Shown in pieces: positions 1 to 12,769 of a DNA stretch of 64,000 bases. A model generated the notes under the pieces. The model searched no databases. It saw only the letters and a list, made by a program, of their open reading frames with translations, and was not told the origin of the DNA. Numbering within the stretch: position 1 is the first letter of the stretch; each line of letters opens with the position of its first letter. The position numbers were made by a program, and so were the translations under genes. The stretch is from Misgurnus anguillicaudatus (taxonomy: Eukaryota > Chordata > Actinopteri > Cypriniformes > Cobitidae), in NCBI RefSeq assembly GCF_027580225.2, contig NC_073360.2, positions 11,028,501-11,092,500 of the forward strand. The letters are read 5' to 3'.

Positions 1-573
1 TTAATTCAATTCAATTTTATTTATATAGTGCTTTTCACAATTGGTAATTGTTTCAAAGCAGCTGTACATTAATAGAAGCAGGGGGGGAAACACAGAAAAA
101 TCAACAGACAACATAAGTAGCAAAATACAGCAGTTATGAATAAACTTTGACAAGCGAGCGTGTTAGTAATGTAACGTATAGAAGAGGGTGCTAAGTTAAG
201 CCGGGGTTGATAAACCCCCTAGGGGTTAGTCAGGAGGAAAAAAGTCGTAGGAGGAAAAAAACTTATCTAAACCTTATCTGGGAAACCACCTCTCAATGTT
301 TCAAAACTGGTGGTTTATGTTACAAAACTGTAGCAAAAATAATATAGAGTTTATATAATAATTTTTTTCAGTGTCACATTAAATTTGTGAATAATGACCC
401 TATAATAAGGGCATAGTTACCTTTTATTTGACCTCTATTTGTGAATCATTAAAAAAGCGTCACATTATGATACAGTATTAAACTGTTAGAGGATCATTAC
501 TCACAGTTTAACCTGAAGGACCCTTATGGAAATGAAAATTCAAGAGAAATGTAAAGATAAAGAATACAGAAAC
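1..573. other. Intergenic, repeat fragments
   Basis: The first 100 bases resemble a widespread fish repeat (TTTATATAGTGCTTTTCA), also seen near 44700. 185-300 resembles the GGGAAACCACC palindromic family seen at 8041-8227. No gene recognised. Confidence 0.4.
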
Positions 574-1590
574 TGTATAGACCATTTCAAAAAACGTAAA
601 CAACACTGGTCCAGAAGCACTTCCTGTTTCAGTTTTTTAACACTAGATCAGGGGTTCTCAAAGTTTACATTCAAAGGTCCAAATCTGAATTCTCATCATT
701 TACATATGTCCGGAAAAACTTTATGTAAATCATTTGTTTATATAACAAATCAACACAAATAGTTTGGGAAAAACATAAGTGTATTTTGCATTTAAACTAA
801 AAATAGTTTTTTAAACATAAACACAAGAAATAATGCTTACTATGCTTCTCAATGTCTCAATGAATTACGGTGAAATGACGCTACATCCAAAAGACAGGGG
901 GCGCTCTCGTGCAGAAACTTAATATGCGCTGCAGACACACGCAGCTCCAGGAAATGATATATTTATATTGCTGTTCTTCAAACCTTTTCAGGTATTTTCA
1001 TGATAATAAAGAATATGTATAGTGATTATGTTTGACGAGTGTTGCTTTTTCAAATGCATGTTTTAAACGACTCAAACCAACAGTGATTTTAGATTGAAAT
1101 GGACTTACTGATCAAAAGTTGTAGTACATGAAGTAGCTGTGCATAATATCTGGGTGTGATGGCTACAGCGTCACACAGGAATTTTTTTAATAACTCGTTT
1201 TATTTTCAGACCAGGAATACTCTTAAATCTCAAAAGAAAAGAAAAAACGAAACGAATGGTTTACAAGTTTAATTTGCATTTGTAAAGTAGCAAATACACA
1301 CATTTAGCAATCACATAGAAATTAATGCACTTGTAATATGAAGTGGACGCGGGTCCGGATCAAGTTCCCGTCGGGTCCGGATCCGGACCGCAGTTCGGAC
1401 TTTGAGAACCCCTGCACTAGATAAACATTGGGATGAAATACGTCCAACAGAACATATAGAACTGAATCAAAAAGTTAAACAAACATCTTAAAGATAATGA
1501 TGTGAAATGAATAAAAACAGTCACAATCTGAAAAAGGAAGTGTTTCTGGACCAGTGTTGTTTACATCTTTTGAAATGGTCTATAAGAACA
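574..1590. repeat. Palindromic MITE interrupted by the hAT element
   Basis: Arms 574-640 and 1515-1590 are inverted copies (shared TATAGACCATTTCAAAA and AACACTGGTCCAGAA). Without the hAT insert and its duplication the original element is about 240 bases. Confidence 0.75.
649..1414. mobile_element. Non-autonomous hAT element with 8-bp target duplication
   Basis: 766 bases with inverted ends CAGGGGTTCTCAAAG / CTTTGAGAACCCCTG and a perfect 8-base duplication CACTAGAT at 641-648 and 1415-1422. No transposase. It sits inside the palindromic repeat 574-1590. Confidence 0.9.
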
Positions 1591-3339
1591 GTTATCTTTA
1601 AAAACTCTGAAAAAGATACAGAAAAATTCAAAGAATGAGCACTGCAGTCTCATTGTATATTGGGTGTCTTTAAATATTACTATGTACTTAAGAAAAATGT
1701 ATACAATGTAAAGATCATTTACTGTACATACATGTTGTTACATTACACTCTTGACACTCTTGCAGCATAAACCTTTTAACTATTGGTACAGAAACGAAAG
1801 TCTGTCAATCAATTTAATTTAAAAACCCCTAAACTGATCAATCACAAGCAGATTTTGGCCTTTAGCTGTAAAAAAAAGCAGAATAAAAAAGCGAAACACA
1901 GATAATTAATGCAACAAAACCTGTTAATCCAAATCTAGGGTTAAAAATCATTATAAATCGTTCAGGAGGATAATGACACTGAACGCAAAAGCCAAGAGGC
2001 AATTTCAGTGTAGGTTTTCTAATTTGGTTCACTAAAAGAAGTGTCTGAATATTGTTTGGCCTCATGCTATTTCAAATAACAGCTCATTATTTTTATTTTA
2101 TGACTCTTTTGTGTTCAAGCCATTTCAGATGCGGTGGGATGAAAACGGTGAGAGCAGACTCCTGCACTTTTTGATGATAAAAAACAACAGAAATAAAGAG
2201 CAAGACGCAGCACGGAGAAATCGGTGTAATCGGCACATTGAAGTCCCACTTTCCCTTATCAGCCTTTCGCAAACAAAGAAGCAAATTGATATGTGGGAGC
2301 TCAGGTGCTGCTGTTAAGATATTGGGTCTGTCCTGAAGGATTCGTCTAGCTAAGCTCATGAAACATTAAGCAGTGACAATTCCATGAGATCAATACTGGC
2401 ACACTGTCTTTTTATGCTTGCTTGCTTAGTTTCTCTTTAATATCTAGTGCAGAAATGTCTTTTGTAGCCTACTATTTTACCAGAGACTTAGAAACCATTA
2501 TAACTGAATATATTATCTTATCTAATAAATCCAGCTTATCAACCCATACAATTGTTTTGGTCGTTTGTCCATTCCCCTAAATACGACCAACAGATACGCT
2601 TACTTAATTAGTGCCTCTACTGGCAGCAGGAGTGTATTATATATATATATACACACTCACCTAAAGGATTATTAGGAACACCCTTATACTGTGTTTGACC
2701 CCCTCTATATATATATAGTATACTTAAAACTTCTTTTTAACATTAAACTTTTGTTCACAAGTCACAGAAACAGATTATGTGACTCATGAAAATTTAAAAC
2801 CAGTGAAAGTGTGACGAGACTGAGCTCAGTGCTGACTTTCACACAGTTATTGTTTATATGACAAAGCAACACCTATGCGACCTACAGACTAAGCACAAGC
2901 ACTACACTTCAATGTATAAGCACAAAACTAAAAAAAATGCAAATTCTTTTAAATCTCCAACATATAGGTGCTGGACATAGAATATCACCAAAAAGTTGAT
3001 TTATTTCACTTATTCTATTCAAAAAGTGAAACTTGTATATTATATTCATTCATTACACACAGACTGATATATTTCTAATGTTTATTTTCTTTTCATTTTG
3101 ATGATTATAACTGACAACTAAGAAAAATCCTAAATTCAGTATCACAGAAAATTATAAGACCAATCCAAAGAAAGGATTTTTAGAAATCTTGCAAACTGAC
3201 CTTGTTATAAGGTGCTTGCACCAACAAACTATATATTTTTGGAGAACAGCCTCATTAAATCATTATTTGTTTAAAACATATATAAAGGTTTTTATATATC
3301 CAGTTTGTATTTATATATAATACATATATTACTTCACAC
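1591..3339. other. Intergenic, no gene recognised
   Basis: AT-rich. A less AT-rich stretch at about 2090-2360 is open on both strands for 68-88 codons but resembles no family I know. 2640-2710 holds a short (TA)n and a fragment of a common fish DNA transposon (CTCACCTAAAGGATTATTAG). Confidence 0.4.
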
Positions 3340-3726
3340 TTAAAGGTGCAGTGTGTAATTCTTAGAAGGATCTCTTGACAGAATTGCAAAATAATATACA
3401 AAACTATATTATCAGGGGTGTATAAAGACCTTTCATAATGAACCGTTGTGTGTTTATTACCTCAGAACGAGACGTTTCTATCTACATACAAAGAGGGTCC
3501 CCTTAACATGGAAGTCACCATTTTGTGCCCCCATTTTTCTGCAGAAGCCCTAAACGGACATTTTTTTTACTAAGTTGTCCCCAACGATAACATGTTTATC
3601 TGGTGGCAGCTACCGTAGCTTCTCTATGTGTTTCAAAAGCGAGGGGTGAGCAGTGGACTACGCCATTGGTTGCAATTCGCAACATCACCACTAGATGCCG
3701 CTAAAGTTTACACACTGCACCTTTAA
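3340..3726. mobile_element. MITE with TTAAAGGTGCAGTGTGTAA ends
   Basis: 387 bases with inverted ends TTAAAGGTGCAGTGTGTAA and TTTACACACTGCACCTTTAA. TTAA at each outer edge suits a piggyBac-type or similar TTAA target. No ORF. Confidence 0.85.
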
Positions 3727-3895
3727 TTTAATATAATCACTCATGGTGACCCCCCAAAATCAGTCATTTGTGAGTATTGACTTCCTATTGGCTGCAGATA
3801 TTACACCTCTCTTTATGATTTCTCGAATCTCTCTCGTGGTATTTTGCTGTCATCCGCCTGTTGGTTCTTGCAAGCAGTGCTCCATGAAGTCGAAC

Positions 3896-4222
3896 ACACT
3901 TACGGAGCATTCACGGGCGTAAGCATTGACGGTTCCCATTCACTTTTAATGGGTGATATCAAGCGTTGGCGAACTGAATTGTGGATCCGTCGGCGCCGCA
4001 TCACTGCCGTTGCTCGCGGCAGAAGTTGAACATTTCTCAACTTTTCAAGCGGCAACGCGAGCGTCAGCCAATCAGATTGCCTTATGCAAATAACCTAGGC
4101 AGAACCAGCCAATTACGTTTATAGAAGACCGGAGCAGGTGCTGTGGCCACTGTGATTGGCTGTTGGCCACGCTTCAGACAAGCCTTCTGTCAAGCGTTAA
4201 CGCTTTCGCCCCGTATGAATGC
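3896..4222. repeat. Diverged palindromic repeat
   Basis: Imperfect inverted ends (GCATTCACGGGCGTAAGC against GCATTCATACGGGGCGAAAG, reversed). GC-richer than its surroundings. Probably a MITE. Confidence 0.5.
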
Positions 4223-7200
4223 CCTGTTACAATAATATATCATAAAATTAAGGACTCATGCGAAAGGTAAAAATCTAATAAAAATGCAATAACATACAAT
4301 AACTATGTAAAATACTGATGTTTTTGAAGTTAAATATGCAAACTGGCTATTAAAATAATTTAGGTCAAAGGAGTTTGGCTGACAAAAAATTTGAAAAAAC
4401 TAAAGTTGAACAAGTGAAACAGTGAAAAGTTTTTGTAAACTTTGGGAGTGCAAGAAACCAGAGACAGCCTCAAACCTAAATGGCAATAATATTATTAAAA
4501 GTCACCAAACTCCAATTCAGATTTCATAAAGCCTTTAAATTTTAATGGGCTTTTATGAATGCAGCCCTTTATGTGTGAACAATATACTCAAAACACATCA
4601 AAGTTTCATCGTATCCTATACATTAAGTTCACATTTTCTCATAAAATGCCTTAGGAGAAATAAAAATAGTTAATGAGACAATTATTGGTATACAGTAGAA
4701 GCATAGAGCTAAATCATTAGCAGCGCAGTTCACATTTTAATTTTAATGAGAAATATCAAAGTTCAAAATAAAATCCACTTTTTAATTTTGGCGAGTCTTG
4801 GCACAGTTTGAGACATGGTTGAGTGTCTTAGAAGGCACCGCAAGTCTCAATTTAATCTCATTGCTATCTAAGAGAACCAGCTGTGATCTCATTTAGTATT
4901 TTTCTTGGGCAGACTCAAGAAACCCTCAATCCAGCGGACAATAGCTAAACATCTTTCAAATATGAAATATCAATATTTCGAGTTAAAGAGAGTGGCATCC
5001 CTCAACAGACAACGGTTGTTGTTGTTGTTTTTATCACTGACAGGTTCAGGGTGAGAGCCATCTAAAACCCTTCCCTTAAATGACATCACTATTTTGGCTT
5101 CATCAGAACTAAATGAGCCATGTGACATTAAATCAATGCTCCTTACAGTGCACATGCATAACGTATACATCAGAGGAACTGAAGATAAGCCTTTGAATTA
5201 TGGGGTCAATACAGCTTGTAGAGAAAGAGGTGCAAACACTCTCGCCCTCCGAGCTCGACCCTGCTGAGCTTGAAGCTTTTAATACAAGATCCCTGTTTGT
5301 GTTGGCTAATCACATATTGATTAAGACCAAGAAAATTGAGACAAATAAGGATGGCAGGAGCTAAACTGAATCTCAACCTGCAGATGCAATGAACGATAAG
5401 ATGCATGTTTATCTCTCTCTTCATGGCCCAACTATAGAAACAAACATCTCAAACCAGTTTAGATCCTAAACTGGTTTGCTGGTCGTACAGCTGGTCTCCA
5501 AAGCAGCCATTTTTTTATTAAACCTTTATAACATAGCTGGTGAGCTGCTTTTTAGATATACCAGTAAAGGAGACATAAGTTTAAACTTATAAACATAAAA
5601 GTTCAATCCAACATCGGTCAAAATCATCAATCCAAAATCACTTAATAGTTTATGCTGGTGTTTGATTGAAAAGCTTGTACAAAATACTGCGTTAGCTTTT
5701 TAAAAAAAGGTCTGCTCAAAAAAAAATAATATTCACTATAAAGCAAACTAAGGCACAGATAAATACAATCATATAACATGCTGGTAAGAACAACATTAGC
5801 ATCAGCACTGGTGAGACGCAGTCTACGGAGACACTACAGCCGTATTAATAATTCATCTGTGAAGATGCTGAGCTAATAAATAAGTGATTAAATAGATTTG
5901 TCTAGTGAATGGCTGCTCAATCCGCTCTCTTTTTGGCATAACAAATCACACATGGAGTTACAGCGTCATCTAGTGGCTGGAAATATGTTGTATTGTGACC
6001 TTAGCAAGCTTTTTCTTATAAATCAATTTTACAGAAAATATATTTAAGCAGCATACCACAAAAATAGAAAAAATATACATTACATGAGGGTTCATCCATA
6101 CACAGCAAATAATTAACAGGGTTTAAAGATACTCTTGTTTTAAAAATACTCAAAGTTGATCCATGTTTTATAGCTTTTAATGATTAAAAATTTTAATTAC
6201 AAACCTTTAAGTATTCTTCATTTATGAAGTAAATAAAATGTAGCTACAATCAACATACAATTACACAAAAATTCTACATCTTTGATATCATTCATTGTTA
6301 ACCTAAATAAAAAATGAGTATATTTCAAAACAAAGGAAGTGTTAGCTTTTGAGAACCTTGCCCACACGTATTTTTTGTAGGAAAACCCAAAAGCAAGTTT
6401 GCATTTTAGCATTTTCGGTTCCATGGTCCCGAAGTCAATGTATCTTTTTTATGGGATTTTGGTTAAACACTTTAGGCCTTATTTTAATGTTCTGAACGTA
6501 TTGTCTAAAGCGCACAGGCTAAACGGGTGTGTTCGAATCCACTTTTGCTAATTTAACGAGGGGAAAATGGATTGTGTGCCAAGTGCAGAGTTAAAATTGT
6601 TATTTTGTTCATTTTTGTATTAATTTTTCCATTTAGTCATGGAAGTAAAATCAGCAGGCTTTTATTTGCTGTTAATGTATGGATAGCCTACATGATCAGT
6701 GATATCTCAAAGAATAATTTACAAATATGCAAGAAAAGAAGGTTTGTACTGTAAAATATTTATTTTTATAGACCGTTTCATTTACAAAGGTATGGAGAGC
6801 CTTCAGCATTCGGACAGTGCTGGGAGTGCTTTGAAAAGCATTACATAAAAAATTCTCATCTCATTATATCCACAGGTACAAAGTTTAAAGTCCCTGACAA
6901 GTATATACAATAAATCCGTGTGGTAGCATTTAAAAATAAAAAATTGTTTAAAGCAAAACATTTATTCACTTACCAGGCTACAGGTGAAGCAGCTCTTTAC
7001 GCCTTCTAACGTCTCATAATATCCTCATTTATGTCCAAGAGACTCAATAATAATCTTTTACATTTTAATCCAGTAATTTTTCATATTTTAAAAACTTTTT
7101 TGTGCTGCTGCGCATTCATATGTGTAATAAGCAAACGTGCGTTTGCATCCTTTTAAAGGATGGTTGCTAACAAGATGCTACATGGCACTAGAGACTTTGT

Positions 7201-8040
7201 CAGGTACTTTAAACGTCATCACACATGAAGATTTCAAAAACATTGCAACAATTCCCAAAAAAGTATTATAAAAGTAAGTAAGAGTATTTTGCTGTAAGTA
7301 AACATGTTTTAAATGTGTAAAGGTAAAGTTTGAAGAAGCTGTCGGAAGCTTGGTAGTGATGATGTTAATGTCGAGAGACTGTGGTGTAGTTTGCTTGAAG
7401 GTTAGAGATATTTTTCTAGCAAAAGCATTTAGACTTCAAAATTCATAAAAACCGTGAAGATTATCTTGTTGGACAAGTGTCAAACTTTGTTAAACACAGA
7501 GCTTATGTTTTGCGATAATGCGCAAGTCTTTGGTTCCCTCGCCAAAAGCCAATTCATTTTTCCCAGTGTCCCGCTAACTTTCGGGATGGCCTACATAAAA
7601 CATCATCCCTGCGGCACACTATTATTAATTTCCCCCTTTAAAAGAGTCCCTGATCAGTTGCCTAAACCCCCAAGTACCCCGCTACTTTCAAGGTACAGTA
7701 ATGTATGTAACACAAAAAAGTAAGTTAAAATAGGTAGATCTGCACAGGATATGTGTGAATAATAAACTAGAAGTTATATTCAATACAAATAATGCCATTA
7801 AAACAAATATAAACAAGATCACTTTTTTTATTGCTTTTAAGTTTACATAACAAACATGTTATAAAACCACAAACTTATACATAATTGTAAATGTTCATAT
7901 AAAACAGATAAACTTGCATGTTCATGCCCAAGTTTAGGCAATGATTCGGTCTTTGTAATGCTCCTTCAGCATCAGTTGGTCCTGAACACTGAACTACCAT
8001 CTAACACCTGCCAGTCTTACTACTAATAGTTAAACACTAT
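4223..8040. other. Intergenic, mostly unique sequence
   Basis: No gene recognised. 4790-5430 is less AT-rich and free of repeats I know, and might include conserved noncoding DNA. 5457-5490 is a short inverted repeat (AAACCAGTTTAGATC...). 6340-6480 and 7500-7640 resemble parts of a repeat also present, inverted, at about 54080-54290. Confidence 0.35.
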
Positions 8041-8227
8041 GGGGTGATTTCCCAGACAGAGATTAGTTTAAGACAGGAGACGCCTTAGTAAAAACATTAC
8101 TTGTGTGCATTTTAAGACAAAACAAAGGGCACTGATGTATTTTAAGATATGCCAGTGCAAGATGTTTTTAGTTCTTACATTTATTTTAGTCTAGGACTAG
8201 TCTAATCCCTGTCCGGGAAACCACCCC
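8041..8227. repeat. Palindromic MITE (GGGTGATTTCCCAGACAG family)
   Basis: Inverted ends GGGGTGATTTCCCAGACAG and CTGTCCGGGAAACCACCCC. Relatives occur at 44533-45197, 54311-55169 and 57166-58066. Confidence 0.7.
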
Positions 8228-8239
8228 TGTACATTTGCA

Positions 8240-8375
8240 TACACCAGGGTTTAACTCCAACCCTGATCAAACCTCAGTCTGTAGCTTTCTAGTGACCCTT
8301 TAAACCTTTATTAGCTTGTTCAGGTGTGTTTGAATAGAGGTGGAGCTAAACTCTGCAGGTCAGGGTTGCACCAGC
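8240..8375. repeat. Fragment of CAGGGTT hAT-like repeat
   Basis: Partial copy of the family whose best copy is at 29176-29369 (CCAGGGTTTAACTCCAACCC ... GTGGAGCTAAACTCTGCAGG). Confidence 0.55.
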
Positions 8376-8384
8376 CATCTGTAA

Positions 8385-8725
8385 AGTCCATCTTATAGTC
8401 GTGCGTAAGGTCTACGCCGTAGCTATGCCATAGGTTATCCATAGCCTCTGCGTAGCCTGACGTGCACCTCGCAAACAGCGCGTCAGTTTTACGCGGACCA
8501 CAAGTTCTGTGATTGGCCCACTAGAACCCCTCCCGTCAGGTAAAAAACCTGTGTCGTACAGTAGGTATTTCTGTTTGCGACGGTGAGAACAAAGATGGGC
8601 CAAGTTGAGGAGTGATTTAACTCAAACTGCAACATAAGTCACTGTTTATTTACTTCCATCACTGCTGGTCTTCTCAAAACATACACAACAAGTTGCTGTT
8701 TCTTCGTTTGTGGGTTAAATTTGGG
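8385..8725. repeat. Truncated copy of the PIF/Harbinger-like MITE
   Basis: Matches the left two-thirds of the element at 14832-15376 (CTTATAGTCGTGCGTA, then the TTGAGGAGTGATTTAACTCA block). The right inverted end is missing. Confidence 0.75.
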
Positions 8726-8968
8726 TCACAGACATGGGTCACATATGAGCAATAAATTGAAGTTTAAGAGCTCTACATGTGTTGATTATTTACTCTTACA
8801 CTTTTTTGTGCAATGTTCATATTTGAACTATTAAAATGTATCTCTTGCAATGCTAAACTGCATTTGTTTTTAAAATATTAAACAAAGAAAATATGACTTT
8901 CAGTAAGTAAAAGGCAAAATACTGGATACAAGAAGTGTGCATCTTTTTTGAAAATGCATGATATATAT

Positions 8969-9990
8969 ATGAAGAGTTTGGTTCCAAAACGCAATAAACG
9001 CCATTTTTGAAAAAAATGAGTTACTGCCAGAATCAGTATTATATCAGGTCAGTATTATAAAGTAAATTCTTAATTTTATGCAAAATCCAATTTCCGCAGT
9101 GTTATTCTGTCATCTTTTCTCCCTTTTTCCCCAAAATGCAATAAACGCCACTCCCCCTTTTCTACAGAATGCAATAACTCCATTTCTGATATTACAGCCC
9201 ACCAGTCACGCAATGTAAACAAAGAATGGCGGCGCGCTGAGTACACGGAATCCTAGTTTTCCTCATCTACTTTGTACTTCGTGATTACCAAACAAACAAA
9301 AACAAAATAATACTTTAATAGCATTGATAAACCTGTGATGGTTTTCTGTGACGTGAAAGAAACGTAAGCCATCAACATGTAATAATTTACGCAGAGGAAC
9401 TCGGGAGACCGGTGCTTGTTTGGCCTGGCTGACAGCATCAAGTTACTGTCATGATAACACATTGACCCCAGAGGATCTTATGAAAAACTTTCCATAATTT
9501 TACTCAAAGTCAACGAAAATCGAGCAGGACCAAAAAATTTTACAGCTGATCGCTTTGAAAAACGTTAAGCGAGGACGTCAAGTATAACCGATGACTTCTT
9601 AATATCACAAAGTAAGTGTTTTGATTAATGACAATAATGTTTATATTTTTAATTAGTGTGTACAACTAGTCAATTAAATGAATATAACATGGCAAAGATG
9701 AATGCACATTTATATAGGCTATTGATTCAATAGATTTATAGCATTTTGAAATAAAAAACTGTCATGGATTTATTGCATTTTGTGGAAAAAATAATCCGTT
9801 TCTATAATAAATCTTTGAAAATCAAGTTATGGATTTGAATTTTTTATGTTTTTATAACCTAAAGATGCTATGTGAAAGTTTGTAACAGAAAATAGTGGTT
9901 TTCATCTTGTCACTTTCTTGGTATAGAAAACACGTTTTTACCGAAATTTGTCAAAATGGATTTATTGCGCTTTGGAACCAAACTCTTCAT
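8969..9990. mobile_element. Non-autonomous DNA transposon, ~1 kb
   Basis: Inverted ends ATGAAGAGTTTGGTTCCAAA at 8969 and its complement ending at 9990, each followed inward by a GCAATAAA/TTTATTGC block. No transposase frame. Confidence 0.8.
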
Positions 9991-10003
9991 ATATCTATTT
10001 AAG

Positions 10004-11298
10004 CAATATCGCTCGAGTAGGAGTGTGATATAGCTCTATATCATCACGGCTGTGATTAGGCCAGAGGCACGAGGCCGTAGGCCTCGTACAACAGTTCGAC
10101 GGCACACGTTTGAAAAACGAAAACTAGAAAACAACAACGGAGTAATTTTAAATGCCTCTTTGTTTGAGAACTACTTCCTCCGCCACGGATTTGAGGGCGG
10201 CCAGAATGACAGGTAACACTTTCGGCTGCTTTGAATCTCATATTAACTCAATGGACGGATTCGCCATTTTTAAATATTACAATTTCTTGGTCACAAAGTG
10301 TAGTTTTAAGATTAGTTCAGTCGAGAATATATATGTATTATATTTAAATCTGCAGTCGATTAGTAAAGATAGCGCCTGTTTGAACGTTTGCTTAGTGAGA
10401 TTCGGTACGTATGAGAACCAAAGCATGATCGGACGTCAGTGTTCACTCGCCCCGCTGACCACCGCCCTCTCTGGGCTACATCTCTGACAGGGATTCCCCG
10501 GCTCTCATGTTGGCCTTGTTTGTTTTTGATGGTCAAAATGAGATCAAATCAGCAGTATTTGGTGTCATGATAAAACTATTACTTGTTTTCTTATTCATAT
10601 TTAGTGTCTTTTGTGTTGTTATTGTTTTGGCGCGAGGTAAAAGTTAATAAAACTATACTTATATAATGTTACTATTACATCTTAACGCGATACGAGCACT
10701 TGGTTATTATTAGACTTCGTTCTTGTCAGTACTATATAAAACTGTTTTTTATAAGTGTCAGAGATATGTTTTTGCATGCTGCTTATAAATATATCAGTGG
10801 CGATATCTCATAACATGTTTTAATAGTCACGTCACGATAAAGTAAATGATCAATGTCCACATTTAAAAGCTGCGGTGTTTACCTGCAGTTCCACTGTGTT
10901 TTCGCGTTCTGATAAGAGATATAGCTCCAGAAAAAAAATGAGTGTTTACATTCCTCTTTCCAAGTGTTAATCGTCCACACGATGTGACAAGACATTACTC
11001 CCATTAACTTTAACGTAACATCCAAGAGCGCTGATCTTTGACGGAATAATAACTTCCGATTGGGGATTCACAGACTGATTTATGAGCTAGTGAATTAATG
11101 GAGACACACGGAGAGTTATTCAAAACAGCGCGGCTGTGTGTGTCTGCAGTTTTTTCATTCAGAGATGAGCCTGTTTAGAGGACCTCCATTCACTAGGTGG
11201 CGGAATGATACGAAAGGTGAAGCGGTTACTGTGCCGTTATCAGTAGAATATTGCATGCCTCTTAGCCAATCAGATTCGAGAACCAGAAAGAATTGTTG

Positions 11299-11304
<6 letters not shown>
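10004..11304. repeat. Probable DNA-transposon-derived repeat
   Basis: Includes sequence I recognise as a common cyprinid repeat (CACGGCTGTGATTAGGCC, GAGGCACGAGGCCGTAGGCC near the left; AGCCAATCAGATTCGAGAAC near the right). Clear inverted ends were not found and boundaries are approximate. Short frames here, including 10152-10487, are not believed to be genes. Confidence 0.4.

Positions 11305-11368
<64 letters not shown>
11305..11368. repeat. (AT)n microsatellite
   Basis: About 64 bases of uninterrupted AT dinucleotide directly abutting the left end of the Tc1 element. Confidence 0.95.
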
Positions 11369-11371
<3 letters not shown>

Positions 11372-12769
11372 TCTTGTTCAAAATAATAGCAGTACAATGT
11401 GACTAACCAGAATAATCAAGGTTTTTAGTATATTTTTTATTGCTACGTGGCAAACAAGTTACCAGTAGGTTCAGTAGATTCTCAGAAAACAAATGAGACC
11501 CAGCATTCATGATATGCACGCTCTTAAGGCTGTGCAATTGGGCAATTAGTTGAATTAGTTGAAAGGGTTGTGTTCAAAAAAACAGCAGTGTGGCATTCAA
11601 TCACTGAGGTCATCAATTTTGTGAAGAAACAGGTGTGAATCAGGTGGCCCCTATTTAAGGATGAAGCCAACACTTGTTGAACATGCATTTGAAAGCTGAG
11701 AAAATGGGTCGTTCAAGACATTGTTCAGAAGAACAGCGTACTTTGACTAAAAAGTTGATTGGAGAGGGGAAAACCTATAAAGAGGTGCAAAAAATGATAG
11801 GCTGTTCAGCTAAAATGATCTCCAATGCCTTAAAATGGAGAGCAAAACCAGAGAGACGTGAAAGAAAACGGAAGACAACCATCAAAATGGATAGAAGAAT
11901 AACCAGAATGGCAAAGGCTCAGCCAATGATCACCTCCAGGATGATCAAAGACAGTCTGGAGTTTGTGAGACGACCCCCAAACTCTGAATTCAAGCCACAG
12001 TACACAGTGAAGACAGTGAAGCATGGAGGTGCAAGCATCATGATATGGGCATGTTTCTCCTACTATGGTGTTGGGCCTATTTATTGCATACCAGGGATCA
12101 TGGATCAGTTTGCATATGTTAAAATACTTGAAGAGGTCATGTTGCCCTATGCTGAAGAGGACATACCCTTGAAATGGTTGTTTCAACAAGACAATGACCC
12201 AAAACACACTAGTAAACGGGCAAAGTCTTGGTTCCAAACCAACAAAATTAATGTTATGGAGTGGCCAGCCCAATCTCCAGACCTTAATCCAATTGAGAAC
12301 TTGTGGGGTGATATCAAAAATGCTGTAAAACCAAGAAATGTGAATGAATTGTGGAATGTTGTTAAAGAATCATGGAGTGGAATAACAGCTGAGAGGTGCC
12401 ACAAGTTGGTTGACTCAATGCCGCACAGATGTCAAGCAGTTTTAAAAAACTGTGGTCATACAACTAAATATTAGTTTAGTGATTCACAGGATTGCTAAAT
12501 CCCAGAAAAAAAATGTTTGTACCAAATAGTTTTGAGTTTGTACAGTCAAAGGTAGACACTGCTATTTTTTTGAACACACCCCTTTCAACTAATTGCCCAA
12601 TTGCACAGCCTTAAGAGCGTGCATATCATGAATGCTGGGTCTTGTTTGTTTTCTGAGAATCTACTGAACCTACTGGTAACTTGTTTGCCACGTAGCAATA
12701 AAAAATATACTAAAAACCTTGATTATTCTGGTTAGTCACATTGTACTGCTATTATTTTGAACAATACTG
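11369..12769 (+). mobile_element. Tc1/mariner element, internally deleted, TA target duplication
   Basis: 1401 bases flanked by TA on both sides. Terminal inverted repeats of roughly 200 bases (11369-11577 against 12565-12769) are nearly perfect. One transposase frame lies between. The element sits beside an (AT)n tract, a natural supply of TA targets, and just downstream of the last NLR exon found. Good TIRs and an unbroken frame suggest a fairly young copy. Confidence 0.92.
11704..12474 (+). CDS. Tc1-type transposase with in-frame internal deletion
   Basis: 256 residues from the ATG that begins MGRSRHCSEEQ, against about 340 for full Tc1 transposases. The N-terminal helix-turn-helix/paired-like DNA-binding region is present. 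The second catalytic Asp ([11 protein letters not shown]) and the Glu ([11 protein letters not shown]) are present with 34 residues between them (DD34E). The segment normally holding the first catalytic Asp is missing between residues of about 95 and 105 (ARRPPNSEF-like junction), yet the frame stays open. Inference: catalytically dead, but may still bind TIRs. Confidence 0.85.
   Translation: MGRSRHCSEEQRTLTKKLIGEGKTYKEVQKMIGCSAKMISNALKWRAKPERRERKRKTTIKMDRRITRMAKAQPMITSRMIKDSLEFVRRPPNSEFKPQYTVKTVKHGGASIMIWACFSYYGVGPIYCIPGIMDQFAYVKILEEVMLPYAEEDIPLKWLFQQDNDPKHTSKRAKSWFQTNKINVMEWPAQSPDLNPIENLWGDIKNAVKPRNVNELWNVVKESWSGITAERCHKLVDSMPHRCQAVLKNCGHTTKY

Noticed and set aside
2093..2359. Overlapping 88-codon and 68-codon frames on opposite strands
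   Set aside because: No domain, no splice-site support, no start context; kept only as unassigned intergenic sequence.
10152..10487. 111-codon plus-strand frame with a GTAAC donor-like site
   Set aside because: Lies in repeat-derived sequence, no family match, frame stops just upstream of the exon-like part.
11138..11397. Frames with runs of IYIYIY over the (AT)n tract
   Set aside because: Translation of a microsatellite; not a protein.
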